Below, piece after piece: positions 10,870 through 21,834 of a DNA stretch of 64,000 bases (its first letter is position 1; each line of letters begins with the position of its first letter). The notes beneath the pieces are model-generated. The model saw only the letters and a program-made list of their open reading frames with translations. It had not been told where the DNA came from and did no database searches. The stretch is taken from assembly GCA_002104905.1 (NCBI GenBank), contig MCFE01000476.1:1-64000 (forward strand), given 5' to 3'. Position numbers and translations under genes: made by a program. Origin of the DNA: Basidiobolus meristosporus CBS 931.73. Its lineage: Eukaryota > Basidiobolomycota > Basidiobolomycetes > Basidiobolales > Basidiobolaceae.

Positions 10870-11700
10870 CAGCTAAATGCTCATACTGACTAGTCCTAAT
10901 TTTGACCTAAGATATTCAACCTTGTCTCTAACTAATGGTTTGGTAAATATGTCTGCAATCATTCCATCTGAAGGACAGTAAACTAAGCCAACTAGGTTAT
11001 CCTCTATAGCTTCATATATGAAATGATGTCTAATATATATGTGCTTAGCTCTAGCATGAAAAGTTGGATTTCTACCTAATCATATACATCCTTGATCATC
11101 TTGAAATAAGGTAAAGGTATTTTTTTACATAGGCCTAAGTCTGTAAAAGCTTTCTTAGCCACATTGCCTCTTTTGTAGCTTCACAGGCTGCCATGTACTC
11201 TGCCTCTGTGGTAGAGAGTACCAGGGTTGGTTGCTTCCTTGAATTTCATCAAATTGCTCCTTTGCAGTGAAGAAAGGTCTATCCTGTGGTGGATCTTCTG
11301 TCTTCCATATTCTGTCCCCAATCAGCATCAGAGTATCCCACCAGATCCAGCTCTAAATACTTATAAGTGTATCTTAAGGAGATATCAGCAGTTGCTTTTA
11401 GGTATTAAAAATCCACTTAACTGCTCCAATATGATCAGATCCACAGTTCTAATGGTGCTGGCTGACATCTCCCACCAAGTATGGGATATCTGGACATGTT
11501 CCTAGCATGATATACATGAGACTTCTAACTATAGATTGATAAGGGAAGTTAGGGCTTTCAGATGGCACCAAGCTCTCTTGATTTGGCTGAGTTTTGACCA
11601 AGTTAAGGTTTGTCTCCTTTGAGGTAGCTATTGGTTTACAGTCTTTGATTTGGTACTTTCTTAGTATATCTTGAATATACTTGGATTGGCACAGGGTATA
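10870..11700 (-). pseudogene. copia-1 element 3 RNase H and reverse transcriptase end
   Basis: The minus strand matches the RNase H end of element 1 but carries several stops and short indels, so no long frame remains. The match runs up to the segment equal to the IQDILEKY region of the reverse transcriptase and then breaks off at the deletion joint. Confidence 0.7.
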
Positions 11701-12817
11701 AACAGAGCCCTTCTACAGTGGCCTTGCTTACAGATAGTAGGTTTTAGACTAATTCTGGTAAATAGATTACTTCTTTCAAGGTCAGTGTATGGCTTTCTTC
11801 ACTACTTCTAAGGTTTACTTGGAGAGTTCCTTCTCCCACTGCATCAAGTGTTCTATTATTACCCTTTAAAACCTTCTTGATTGGAATTTCTTGATACTGC
11901 ATAAAAAGTACTTTTTGGTGTGTAAAGTGTTGAGATTCTCCAGAGTCAATGTACCACTTCTGAGATTCCTTGTTTGTGGCCATATTTAGTGCAGATACAA
12001 ATAGTGTATTTTCAGTTGTTGCAGTATTTCCATATTCAGGCTTCCTTTGTGGATTATCACTCTTTTTGAGACACCAGTTAAATATGTGTCCTTTCCTTTT
12101 GCTGCAGTTGCAAAACAGATTGCTATTGCCTTTGTAAGGTCTTGGATACCTACTTTATTGGTATCATTGCTTATTAAAGCATTTTCTTCTTCCTTCCTAT
12201 CGGTGCATGATTTTCTTAATTCCTCATCCAGGAGCCTTCCATACACATAATTTAAGGTCAAAACTTCAGTTCTGGGCTCTAGGGCTGACACAAGGCCCTG
12301 AAACCTGTCTGGCAGGCTATTCTGCATGGTTACCATCACATCCTCATTTGTAGTTGGTATGCCCACAGATTCCTTTTCTTCCATTGGCAGAGTAATTCTG
12401 TTAATTAGATTTTTCATTTCTTCTCCTGGCTGCATCTTTGTAGTAAGAAATTTTTGTCTCAGATACATTTTCCTAGCAGCTGCACATGATTGGTAGTTGT
12501 CATCTAGTGCCTTCCAGGCATTCTTTGCCATTTTTGCTCTTGAGCATTGAATTAGCAACTTGCCATTAACGTTAAGGCAAATGCAGTTAAAGGCACTTTG
12601 TTCTTTCTTCTAGTACTTTAAGGCTTCCTCTGCCACATTTTTAGGAGGGCATTCTTCTCCCATGACAATATCTCAAAGGCCTCTTTCTTGTAGCAGCATC
12701 TTCATCTTCACCTTCCACACCTGGTAGTTGTATCCATCCAACTTTTCAGCAGAGGGAAAAATTCCGGTAATAACAGTAGTAGACATTGCAGACAGTGACA
12801 GCCCAGAGCTTGTAACC
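11701..12817 (-). pseudogene. copia-1 element 3 gag and protease
   Basis: Two open stretches remain. The one at 11986-12558 is Gag (MLIQCSRAKMAKNAWKALDD, GEEMKNLINRITLP). The one at 11744-11983 carries the protease region as KWYIDSGESQHF, with Glu where element 1 has Ala after DSG, which probably spoils the active-site loop. A frameshift in the zinc-knuckle region separates them. The gag start corresponds to the ATG near 12786. Confidence 0.8.
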
Positions 12818-13166
12818 TGTTGTTACAATCTTGGAGATATTGGAAGTGATTGGGAGGACAAGTAGATAATGTGGTATTCACTTACTGATTTCTTGAATGT
12901 AAAAGTAGAGTTTGTACTTTTACATGGTCTTGGTATAGCAAACATGTAGAACAGGATAAGGCAGGTTCCAAGAGCATGTGTACAAAGTTTGGGGCTGTTT
13001 TGACAACTTTAAGAATTTTCATGTTTGGGGTACCTGGTATTTTGGTGAAAATATTTTAAGTTAATCCCAACAGGGAATTTGATCAGTATTCTCAAGAGTT
13101 TGTAGGTAATGATCTAAGTGACTAAGTAAGGTGAATATTTAGGTGGAATTACAAATTTTTACAACA
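12818..13166 (-). repeat. copia-1 element 3, 5' LTR
   Basis: 349 bp, opening TGTTGTTACAATC and ending TTTTTACAACA. On the element strand the primer site GGTTACAAGCTC follows, mutated from GGTTATGAGC. Confidence 0.85.
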
Positions 13167-14640
13167 ACAGCAATCTGTTTTGCAACTACTGCAAAAGTAA
13201 ATGACACATATCAGACTGGTATATTAAGCAGAGAGATAATCAGCAAGAGAAGCCTGAATATGGAAATGCTGTAACAAAAGAAAATAGACTATTCATATCT
13301 GCACTAAATATGACCACAAACAAGGATTTTCAGATGTGGTACATTGACTCTGGAGCATCTCAACACTTTACACACTAAAAAGAACTTTTTACCCATTACC
13401 AAGAAATTCCGGTTAAGAAGGTTCTAATGGGTGACAACAGCTCACCTGATGCAGTGAGAGAAGGAACAATCCAAGTAAACCTTAGAAGCAATGAAGGAGC
13501 CCATACACTGACCATTAAAGAAGTACTCCATGTACCAGAAATAGCTAAGAACATACTATCTGTAGGCAAGGCCACAGCAGAAGGACTCAGTTTCAGCTCT
13601 GACAATTTTGGATGCAAGATCACTGATCAAAATGGTGCTCCTATTGCTTTGGGTGTCAGAGATCAGACTCTTTATAAGTTGACTTATATTCCATCAAGTT
13701 TGGAAGCCAATATAAGTAACTTGAATGAATAAACACCAATGCTTTGGCACAGGAGATTTGGATATATCAATTTTGAATATTTGGGCAAAATGATCAAAGA
13801 TCAGCTAGTTTCCAGAGTAATAACTGATCCCCCAGCTAATTTGGAGCACTGTGAAGCCTGCAAATATGGGGAGCAAGCCAGACAACTGCTCAAGAGCTCT
13901 GGGTAATTCAAAACTAAAAAAAAAATTAGATTCAACTCACTCAGATCTGCAGGGACCTATGCAAAACTTATCCTTAGGCAGGATGAAGTATTTAATCACT
14001 TTTATTGATGATTATACAAGATATGCATTAGCCAACTTCATGGAGAGAAAGGAAGAAGCTCAGTCTAAGCTCAGGGAGTGTAAAGTCATAGAAGAGAGAG
14101 AAGCAGGTGAAGAAATCTAGAAAATATACTATGACAAAGGTGAAGAATATGCCTCAAACTCTTCAGCCACCTCTGCAAAATTCATGGGATAAAGTAAGAG
14201 ACTACTGTATCATACTCCCCATACCAAGGTGGAGTAACAGAGTGTGCAAAGAGATCAATAATTGATATGGCAAGATCTATGATCTGTGTTCAAAAATTAT
14301 CCCAAAATCTTTGGGCAGAGTCAGTTGCCACAGCTGTATTCCTTAAAAATAGGAGCTATAACAGAATACTTTGTGATTCTACTCCATTTGAAGTGTAGTA
14401 TGGATACAGATCAAGTGCAGTACATCTAGGAATATTTGGGCGTACAGCATATGACAAGAAACTGCCTGGAAATCAGTCAGAATTTGAGCCAAAAAGTGAA
14501 AAATAGATATGTTGGGGCTACTGCAATGAGAGTAAAGCATACAGCCTCCACAATACCAAAGCAAAGAAGCTAATCAAGTCCAGAGATATGTTGTTTGATG
14601 AAAATTCAAACTCTCACATAAAACAACATCAGATGATGAC
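13167..14640 (+). pseudogene. copia-1 element 2 zinc knuckle, protease and integrase
   Basis: Element 2 resumes after the nested copy. The zinc knuckle reads CNYCKSK, a TGA stop, then HISDW, so its last Cys is lost. The protease motif WYIDSGASQHF is intact near 13340. An open stretch at 13427-13732 carries VPEIAKNILSVGKATAEGL. The integrase zinc finger (LWHRRFGYINF, CEACKYGEQARQ) and the HSDLQGPM catalytic Asp follow, with stops between. The IDDYTRY and integrase-tail blocks are readable to about 14560. Confidence 0.75.
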
Positions 14641-15190
14641 AAAAATTGGATCTCAAGTCCAGCAATGGTGAGGGTTCAATCAGAGCAAAACAATGGAAAT
14701 TCTTTCACTCCAGAGGGCTCTGTAGCTGTGGTTCAGCCTAAATCAGTGCCCAGGAGTATCCCAGAAGTGATTGTTCTAGTATCAAATGCCTGGAGATCCA
14801 ACTGGACAAAAAATAGCCTAGATTACAATATTAGTGAGGGTACAAACTTAGCCTATGCCTATTCAGTCCATATTGATGAGCACCAGACTGCAAAAGATGC
14901 CCCAAACAGCCTTGAGACAAAGTTTTGGCAATCTTCAATGACTGAGGAATTTCAGACTCTGCTGGAAAATCAAACTTGGGACTTAGTCAAATTACCAATC
15001 AACCAAAAATCAGTTGGATGCAGATGGTCTTTAAGACAAAACACAAGGCTGATAATACAATTGTAAGATACACAGCAAGACTTGTGGCCAAAGGATACTC
15101 CCAAACAAAAGGACTTGACCATACTGAGACCTTTGCACCAGTTGCCAAGTTCAATTCCATCAGATTAATGTTTGCTATTGCAGCTTAATA
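14641..15190 (+). pseudogene. copia-1 element 2 linker and start of reverse transcriptase
   Basis: The frame beginning near 14665 covers the linker and TEEFQTLLENQTWDLVKLP; a frameshift near 15030 moves the rest (KTKHKADNT, ARLVAKGYSQTKGLDHTE, FAPVAKFNSIRLMFAIAA) to another frame. It stops at a TAA near 15186. The linker here has no extra base, which shows that element 1 gained one near 4643. Confidence 0.75.
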
Positions 15191-16027
15191 TAAGTTTTAT
15201 ATATATATCAAATGGATGTATATTCATGATATACTAAAAAAGTACTAAATCAACAACTGTAAACCAACAGCTACCCAAATGGAGACAAATCTTAACTTGA
15301 TCAAAACTCAATCAAGTCAAGAGAGCTTGGTGCCATCCAAAAGCCCTGACTTTCCTTATCAATCTATGGTTTGCCATCTCATGTATATTACAATTGGAGC
15401 ACATCCAGATAACCCATATTTAGTCAGAGCTGTCAGCCAGCATAATTAGAGCTATGGTTCTGATTGGATTGCACCAGCTAAGCGGATTATTAGATATCTA
15501 AAAGGAACTGATGATATTTGCTTAAGATACATTTATCAGGACTCAGAACAGAATCTATGGGATACTCTTATGCTGATTTGGGACAAAATTTGGAAGACAG
15601 AAGATCCACCACAAGATACACCTTTCTTTATTGCCAAGGAGCAATTTCATGGAGTTCAAGAAAGCAACCAACTGAAGCACTTTTCATCTTGGAGGCAGAG
15701 TATATGGCAGCCTGTGAAGCAACAAAAGAAGCAATACACTTAAGAAAGCACTTTATAGATTTAGGTCAATGTCAAAAGACACCTATTATATTATTTCAAG
15801 ATAATCAAGGATGTATACCATTAGGTAGAAATCCAGCTTTTCATGTTAGAACTAAGCACATAGATATTAGACACCATTCTGTACACAAAGCTATAGAGAA
15901 TAATCTAGTTGGCTTAGTTTACTGTCCTCCAGATGAAATGATTGCTAACACTTGTACCAAACCAGTAGATAGAGACAAGCATGATAATCTTAGGTCAAAG
16001 TTAGGACTAGTCAATGTGAACATTTAG
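15191..16027 (+). pseudogene. copia-1 element 2 reverse transcriptase thumb and RNase H
   Basis: A deletion joins the QMDV segment to the YIQDILEKY equivalent at about 15210-15240, removing the YVDD palm. The RNase H part is open at 15518-16027 with ISWSSRKQPTEALF, LEAEYMAACEATKEAI, FQDNQGCI and RTKHIDIRHH. It ends in the usual VNVNI just before the polypurine tract and 3' LTR. It cannot encode an active polymerase. Confidence 0.8.
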
Positions 16028-16038
16028 CTGTGTGGGAG

Positions 16039-16386
16039 TGTTGTAAAAATTTTTAATCCCACCTAAATATTCACCTAACTTAGTGACTTAGATCATTACC
16101 TTCAAATCCTTGGGAATACTGACTAAATTCCTTTTTGGGATTTACTTAAAAAATTTTCACCAAAATACCAGGTACCCTGAGCAAGTAAATTATCAACGGT
16201 GTCCAAACAGCCATAAACTTTGCATACATGCTCTTGGGACCTTCCTTAGCCTAATCCGCATGTTTGCTATGCCAAGACCATGTAAAAGTATAAATACTAC
16301 TTTAACATTCAATAAATCATCAAGTGAAGCCACATAATCTACTTGTTCTCCCAATCACTTCCAACATCTCCAGGACCCTTACAACA
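16039..16386 (+). repeat. copia-1 element 2, 3' LTR
   Basis: 348 bp, TGTTGTAAAAA...CCTTACAACA. Short open frames inside it are chance frames. Confidence 0.88.
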
Positions 16387-16770
16387 TTTTCCCAGTGCAT
16401 ATTGGGATTTGGCAAGGCTCATGCATGGTACTGTTGTTGGGGAGATAGACTCACAATTCATCAGTGTGCCTTCTTCTTCAGAGCTATCACTCTGCATGCC
16501 ATACTCAGAAGGCTGCAGTGAACCTCAAGGTGTCACAAACTCACATAACTCAGTTTGAGCAAGGTGACAAGTAAAGTTAAGTGCCATTATGGAAGTCTCA
16601 AGTGGCTGGCAAGATATTGTTAGCACAGTAGTGGCTGATCAATGGTCAAATATGACATGTGTTGCAAAACACTGTCCATGATCCTTGTTATACTTCCTAT
16701 GCTGTCAGCATGCCTCATGGCAGAAAGGCTTTTTACAATAGCCACATGGTCTTTTTTTCTTCTCTTACAG
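16387..16770 (-). pseudogene. Tnp2-type transposase, copy A, N-terminal part
   Basis: Matches 21190-21570 of copy B, in reverse coding sense. Coding is broken. The fragment lies between copia element 2 and the L repeat at 16771, which interrupts the very beginning of the transposase gene; the last codons, with the initiator, lie beyond the L repeat at 17840-17870. Confidence 0.65.
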
Positions 16771-17839
16771 TGTGGTGGTGTATAGGTCTAAGGGAGAGAT
16801 ATGTCCAACACTTCTCAAGTATTTGTGTGTGGGGTGCTCACTGGGTGTGATAGCCTCTGGCAAAAGCTTGCTAGGAATACTTGGGTTCTGTCACTAATCT
16901 AATGTGATGGGGAACAAAGCCACAAACTTCTCAAGGGAAAACTATTGAGCTACAATCCCCAATTGAGTTGGCGTCTTAACAAAAGTATGTGCTGGGTTCA
17001 GTGTCCTTTGAGTAGACAATGTGCTAAAGCTTCCAAAGTCCAAACAGTTGTAGACTCCACCAGCAGGGACTAGATAAAATGCAGCTGTGGTCAATAGTTA
17101 CAAAGACAGAAAAGTATCTTTGACTGTACAAGAACAAACTTGGGAAAGAATCAAATATATTGAAAGATACCTACCCCAAGTATTGCTCATAATTAGTGCC
17201 TCTAAGGTCAGTTGGCTGTCAGCGTGGTTTCCTGGGAGTGTCCTGTAGTCTGGGGTTGGAAGTTCAGGTAGCAGCAGGTAGCAATGATCACACTAAGCAA
17301 CAAGTTGGTATATTGATAAAAGGGATGATGATTTATTGCTGAGGGATAACCTCCTTTATATACTTTTCTTACTGACAAAGTGATTACTAATCATAGTGTT
17401 CCAGAAGGTTCTGGATATCAATAGAGATCTTAATGACACCAGAATGACCTAAGAATGTTCTAAGTATGTGCCGGAAGGTTCCAAGAGGCACAGCACATCC
17501 AACCAATCAGGAATCAGTATTATGAAACCTGTGCAACATAGGGATAGCATATATGGTATGAAAGTGGTAGGGACGGTGCCATGGACTGGTCATGTGTCAC
17601 AGGTACTGGCGCAGGTACTTGCCTAATATAGAAACACTTATAGCTAGTAATCTAACCTAGAGTGACGGATAACTTATGCAATAAGGTAAGCAGCTATGAT
17701 AGTCAGCCAGCTTATGCAATAGTACTGATCAAGTAAGACAAATGGGATAAAACTAAAATAAGGGTAGTAGAGAAATAGGGAAGTAGAAAATATAAGAATG
17801 AGCACATCTGTCAGTGGGTGTCACTGTGACCCCACTACA
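16771..17839 (+). repeat. Family L repeat (putative solo LTR), copy L1
   Basis: A 1069 bp unit that begins TGTGGTGGTGTATAGG and ends GACCCCACTACA; the ends are TG...CA with a short inverted match (TGTGGTG / CACTACA). The middle contains an LTR-like TTTATATACTTTT. It interrupts the Tnp2 start region of copy A. Flanks ACAG and ATGG do not match. No coding sequence is seen in it, and no internal region for the family occurs in the window. Confidence 0.75.
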
Positions 17840-18448
17840 ATGGCATTGAATCAAAGCAGTCTTGTCCATGGGGCAAATAGTCCAAGGCTAAGCAGAATGG
17901 GCTTGACTTGTTGCATGACCATTATCCTTGATTCAAGCAAGCAAACAGATTTTAGGCCAGCATTGGTATTATAAGAAGGTTTCTTAAGAATAGCAGATAT
18001 TATCAAAGGTAGAAGAACAAGGGTGCCAAGGCTAAAAGCCTGCAGCTTCCCAAAGAGCTTGTCACAAGCAGGGCTAAAAGCTCCAAACAAGTGGCAATGA
18101 AACTACAGGAAGCCAGAACAGGCCAGTAATAGACAGGCAGGCAGAAACAGATGCACCAGTGCAGCATTTATCAAGGAGAAAACATAGTTCAATACAAGTA
18201 GTACTCAGTAACAGTAGCAATGAGGGACTTGACAGTGGTAAATACCCACGGCTTTCTCAGGAGCCTGTCACAAGCAAGGTTGATAGCTCCAAGCAAGCTG
18301 CAAAGAAATGTCAGGTTGATAGAGGAGTGCTGACAAGGAACAAGCAGGCAAAAATGGATGCACCAGTGCAGCATCCATCAATGCAAAAACAGAGTACAAT
18401 GCTAGAAGCACTTTGTGAAAGTAGCAGTGAAAGACTTGACAGTCATAA
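17840..18448 (+). pseudogene. CACTA accessory gene, copy A, middle part
   Basis: After about 40 bases of the Tnp2 start region (minus strand, initiator near 17870), sequence like the accessory gene of copy B begins at about 17880, so the intergenic region and the first two thirds of the gene are deleted. It contains about two units of the gene's ~205 bp tandem repeat (from about 18041 and 18248). Open pieces include 18159-18566, which runs on into copy B. Copy B is inserted at the start of the next unit, with target duplication ATAA. Confidence 0.65.
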
Positions 18449-18921
18449 CCCTACAAAAATAATTTGGTCCCACAGGTGGATCCAATCCGGATCATCCATC
18501 CAGATCCCATTTAGAGACCATCATAATAACAGCAGCTTGGAATTAGTGACCCTCCCAACAATCTAATAATAAGATCATGATGGTGTTTTGCAAATTTTAC
18601 AGCCAAATAAAGGGATAAAACTTGACAATTTTTAATTGGTGCTGTGACAATATTTGCATGGTATTGTTGCAGTCTTTCAGCGCTCTATTACTATTTTAAG
18701 TGGATCTAGTTGGCCAGGACTTCCAATTGCCTTATATGGCAAGAAACTTGATGGCAATTTGATGGCCTCACAGCTAGACTCTGATGGCATTTTTTGGCAG
18801 TATGATGGCCTACTGCTGGTTTTGTATAATGCCACTGTACCACTTTACCATATGATATTTCCTTTTTCTACCTCCCCTTGTGCAATTCATATATTCCACT
18901 GTAGAATCACCTTTCTTTACA

Positions 18922-21591
18922 CTACTGGGTATTCCACATATAGTTTGAATCAAAAAAAACTATGGCCTCCTGCTTACTAACCTTTACAAACACGCATACC
19001 AACCGCAATTGGGATACTTCTATCACCTCAACTTTACGGCTTTTTAGTGTGATACTTGCAAAGTTGCCATATACCTTGTACTGCTGGTAGCATATAAATC
19101 TTGCAAACATATGCTTGGTTGTTTCCACTTCTGCCATGAATATCTCCTGAATATTGGCAAAGAACTTCTTGGTATTTAGCCAATATACCTCTTCTCCCTG
19201 CTGGTTTCTAGTCCCCCTTATAGGTGCGCTCTGGCTTTTGTTTGTGTGAATTCTGTATTGAATGATGTAGAAGTTGGCCTGTAACCACAAGAAATCTGGC
19301 ATGTCCTGGTGGAGTTTTCCTGATAAAAATTAGTTGCTTGTTGCACCCAACCCAACTCTGCATTACTTAACTGATTACCCATGCATTTGGGCTGCCTAGC
19401 TTCTTAATGCCAAAGGTATAGGTGTCTCCATGTGCACATTTGTCTTCAGTATTTTCCAACTCTTTCTGGATGTCCTCCATGTGCCAACTCATCACATCCA
19501 TGATGGACTTGAAGGTAATACTTTTGAGGAGATTGGGATATGGTAGTACTTGCAACTTGACTTGTCTTCCTATCTCCCCCGCTCCATAGGAAACTCCCAA
19601 AGGCAAAGCAAGGCCCAATATTCTCCACACACCATGCAAGATGGAGTAGAAAATGGATACAGTAGCAGCTGACATCTACACATTCAGCTTTATGTTTGTA
19701 GTATAGCCGCTCAAATCCTGTCACAAATTCCTCACACAACAGCTGTAGATGCATCAAGTTGGCATTGGTGATCTGCTTCTGGATAAATATTACTACAATA
19801 TCCACATACAACTCCCAATGCTTCCAATATACTCTTGGTAGGAGTGACTTCAGAACACCACTTGAATAAATACATATCCAGTTCATCCAGTCTTTGCATT
19901 TGTATTGTTGTATATGCATTGGAATATCAATTGGAGCCTGTGAGAAGTACTTAGGGTAGCAGGCACTCTATAATACCTTGCCAATTTTTTCAAATTTCTC
20001 CGGTATCTTGAAGGCCTCACTTAGCTAGAAATGCCCCATGTACAACTTGGATATCAGTATAGGAATATTGTTGAGAAGCAAATGCATTGCTCCCAGTGGA
20101 AAGTCTTTGCTCCAACAGAAATCCCCTATCTTAAGTATCTCTGGTTTCCAATTGATTCCATATTCAGGCCAATGCCTTATAGCTTGCAAACTATGCGGCA
20201 ATTGCACACTTACTTCTGTACATTCTCTCTGTGGAATGATTATATTCTCAGTGCTGATGTTTGGGTAATAATAATATGTGTAACTCATGGAGCAAATCCC
20301 CTGGATCTCTCACATTCAACAGCAATACTTTCCATTGTGCCCAGAAGAACCTGCTATCTTGCTGATGGCTGGGGTATCTTCAATGCAGATAATAATATGC
20401 GCTTTACATGACAGCCATTTACCATTATCTGGCTGGAAAGCATACAAAATTCATCTAGCAATGGACACAGGTAGCTCTTCAGGTTGGACAGTGATTTAGG
20501 CCCAGATACCAGTGAGACTACCATCAGATTACTGCTCTGATACCATAAGATGGGCAGCAGATTCAGATTGATGAGAATCAGTAGCCGGCAGGATTTGCTG
20601 GCAGCGTACTTGTTTAATGAGAATCCATCAAGTGCTAAAGCAAAGGCATGGTCATACATACCTTCAAAGTGACCCTTGCTTTTTAGCTGTTTGTAACGTT
20701 TGTCATTGAATATATTGGATATGTTTGTGCTTGATTAATACTGAGTGCGGTACTGTATAGCTTTGCAATATTTGTCGGACTCCATCAGCTTCCTCAGATG
20801 GGGTATGACTGGAATATATCTGGAGTGTGAACAATGTTTTCCCTCAATGGTGGTGGATTCCTGACAATTTGGACATGTTGCAATGGTAGCATTTTTGGAT
20901 GTGAATGTAATGCAACTGTTAACACATGATGGAATCAGGACAGTCTCTAGATCATATGTTGCCAGCCACATGAGGGTTGTCCACTTGTACCATGTACATG
21001 GTAAGTTGCATCCCGGTATGATTTTAGCAAGAGGTAGTAATAAATCCTCAAAGCCCCATTACTGATATTAGTGGAAACTTGCCACTTCTCTAGCCACAAC
21101 ATTGCATCATTCACCAGTAGATGGATTACTGGACTCACTTGGCTCCATAAAGTCTCCTTGGTATTTCTTTCAATGGGTGTTGTCTCATTGCATATAGGGA
21201 TTTGACTGGGCTCATATGTGGTACTGTTGTTAGGGGAGATAGGCTCAAAATCCATCAGCAAACCTTCTTTGTAAGAGCTATCACTCTGCGTGCCATATTC
21301 AGAAGGCTGAGGTGAGCCTAAAGGTGTCACAAACTCACCTGACTCAGTTTGTGCAAGGTGACAAAGACAGCCAGGTGCCAATATAGAGGTATCAACTGGC
21401 CGGCAAGATAATATTGGTCCAGTAGTGACCAATGAATGATTGAATATGACTTAGGTGGCAAAACACTGACTGTGAACCTTGTAATATTTCCTAAGCTGTC
21501 TACGTACTTCATGGCCAAGAGGCTTGCCTCGATAGCCACATGGTCTTTTATCTCTTCTCTTACGGTGTTGAGTCAAATTAGTCTTGTCCAT
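18922..21591 (-). pseudogene. Tnp2-type transposase, copy B
   Basis: About 890 codons from an initiator at 21591 (MDKTNLTQHRKRRDK, reconstructed across breaks) to the end near 18922. N to C: a basic start; a linker region (20947-21432); a cysteine pair CPNCQES with RYIPVIPHLRKL (20735-20971); the Tnp2 core, ALALDGFSLNKYAASKSC, ILINLNLL and VSGPKSLSNLKS (20354-20659); KDWMNWICIYSSGVLKSLLP and CVENIGPCFAFGSF (19446-19919); GEIGRQVKLQVLPYPN (19367-19675); and a C-terminal domain with RGTRNQQGEEVYWLNTKKFF (18922-19302). The order fits fungal Tnp2 transposases. At least five frame breaks make it inactive. It lies head to head with the accessory gene at 21835. Confidence 0.75.
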
Positions 21592-21834
21592 GGGGCAAAC
21601 AGTTTGACATTCAACAATGTAATGCTATTATATCACTTTTTGGTCAATACTCATGTGAACTTAAGACAGTCTTGTATTTGAGACATTGCACCTACATGAA
21701 TGTAAGATTCAATGATGACCTGCCATAGTAAGCATTCTAAATAAAGTTGTGGTACCACATACATATGTATATGTAACACTATTTCCCATTTGGTTTAACT
21801 CACTTCAATATATAAGCCGCCAACAAATAAAGCA
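21592..21834. promoter_or_regulatory. Divergent promoter region of the CACTA-like element
   Basis: A non-coding stretch of about 240 bp between the Tnp2 start (21591, leftward) and the accessory gene start (21835, rightward). A TATA-like AATATATAAGC lies at about 21808-21818, near the accessory ATG. The arrangement suggests a shared bidirectional promoter; this is inference from position only. Confidence 0.45.

Larger units (their letters stand above)
10514..13166 (-). mobile_element. copia-1 element 3, internally deleted, inserted in gag of element 2
   Basis: Reverse-oriented copy with LTRs at 10514-10861 and 12818-13166 and a perfect 5 bp target duplication ACAGC (10509-10513 and 13167-13171). 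Its internal region joins the RNase H and reverse transcriptase end (10862-11700) straight to gag and protease (11701-12817); the integrase and most of the reverse transcriptase are missing, with the joint at about 11700. It is a non-autonomous derivative that probably needed enzymes from a relative. Joining the two pieces of element 2 across it restores the gag reading context. Confidence 0.92.
9467..16386 (+). mobile_element. copia-1 retrotransposon, element 2, decayed, with a nested copia
   Basis: Forward copia-1 element with a 5' LTR (9467-9816) and a 3' LTR (16039-16386). The LTRs are clearly more diverged from each other than those of element 1, so it is older. Gag is interrupted at 10513 by element 3 and resumes at 13167. 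The reverse transcriptase has a deletion near 15200-15240 that removes the YVDD region. It interrupts the Tnp2 pseudogene of CACTA copy A: the uninterrupted site is near 21180. The flanks ACATC and TTTTC do not make a clear target duplication. Confidence 0.85.
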
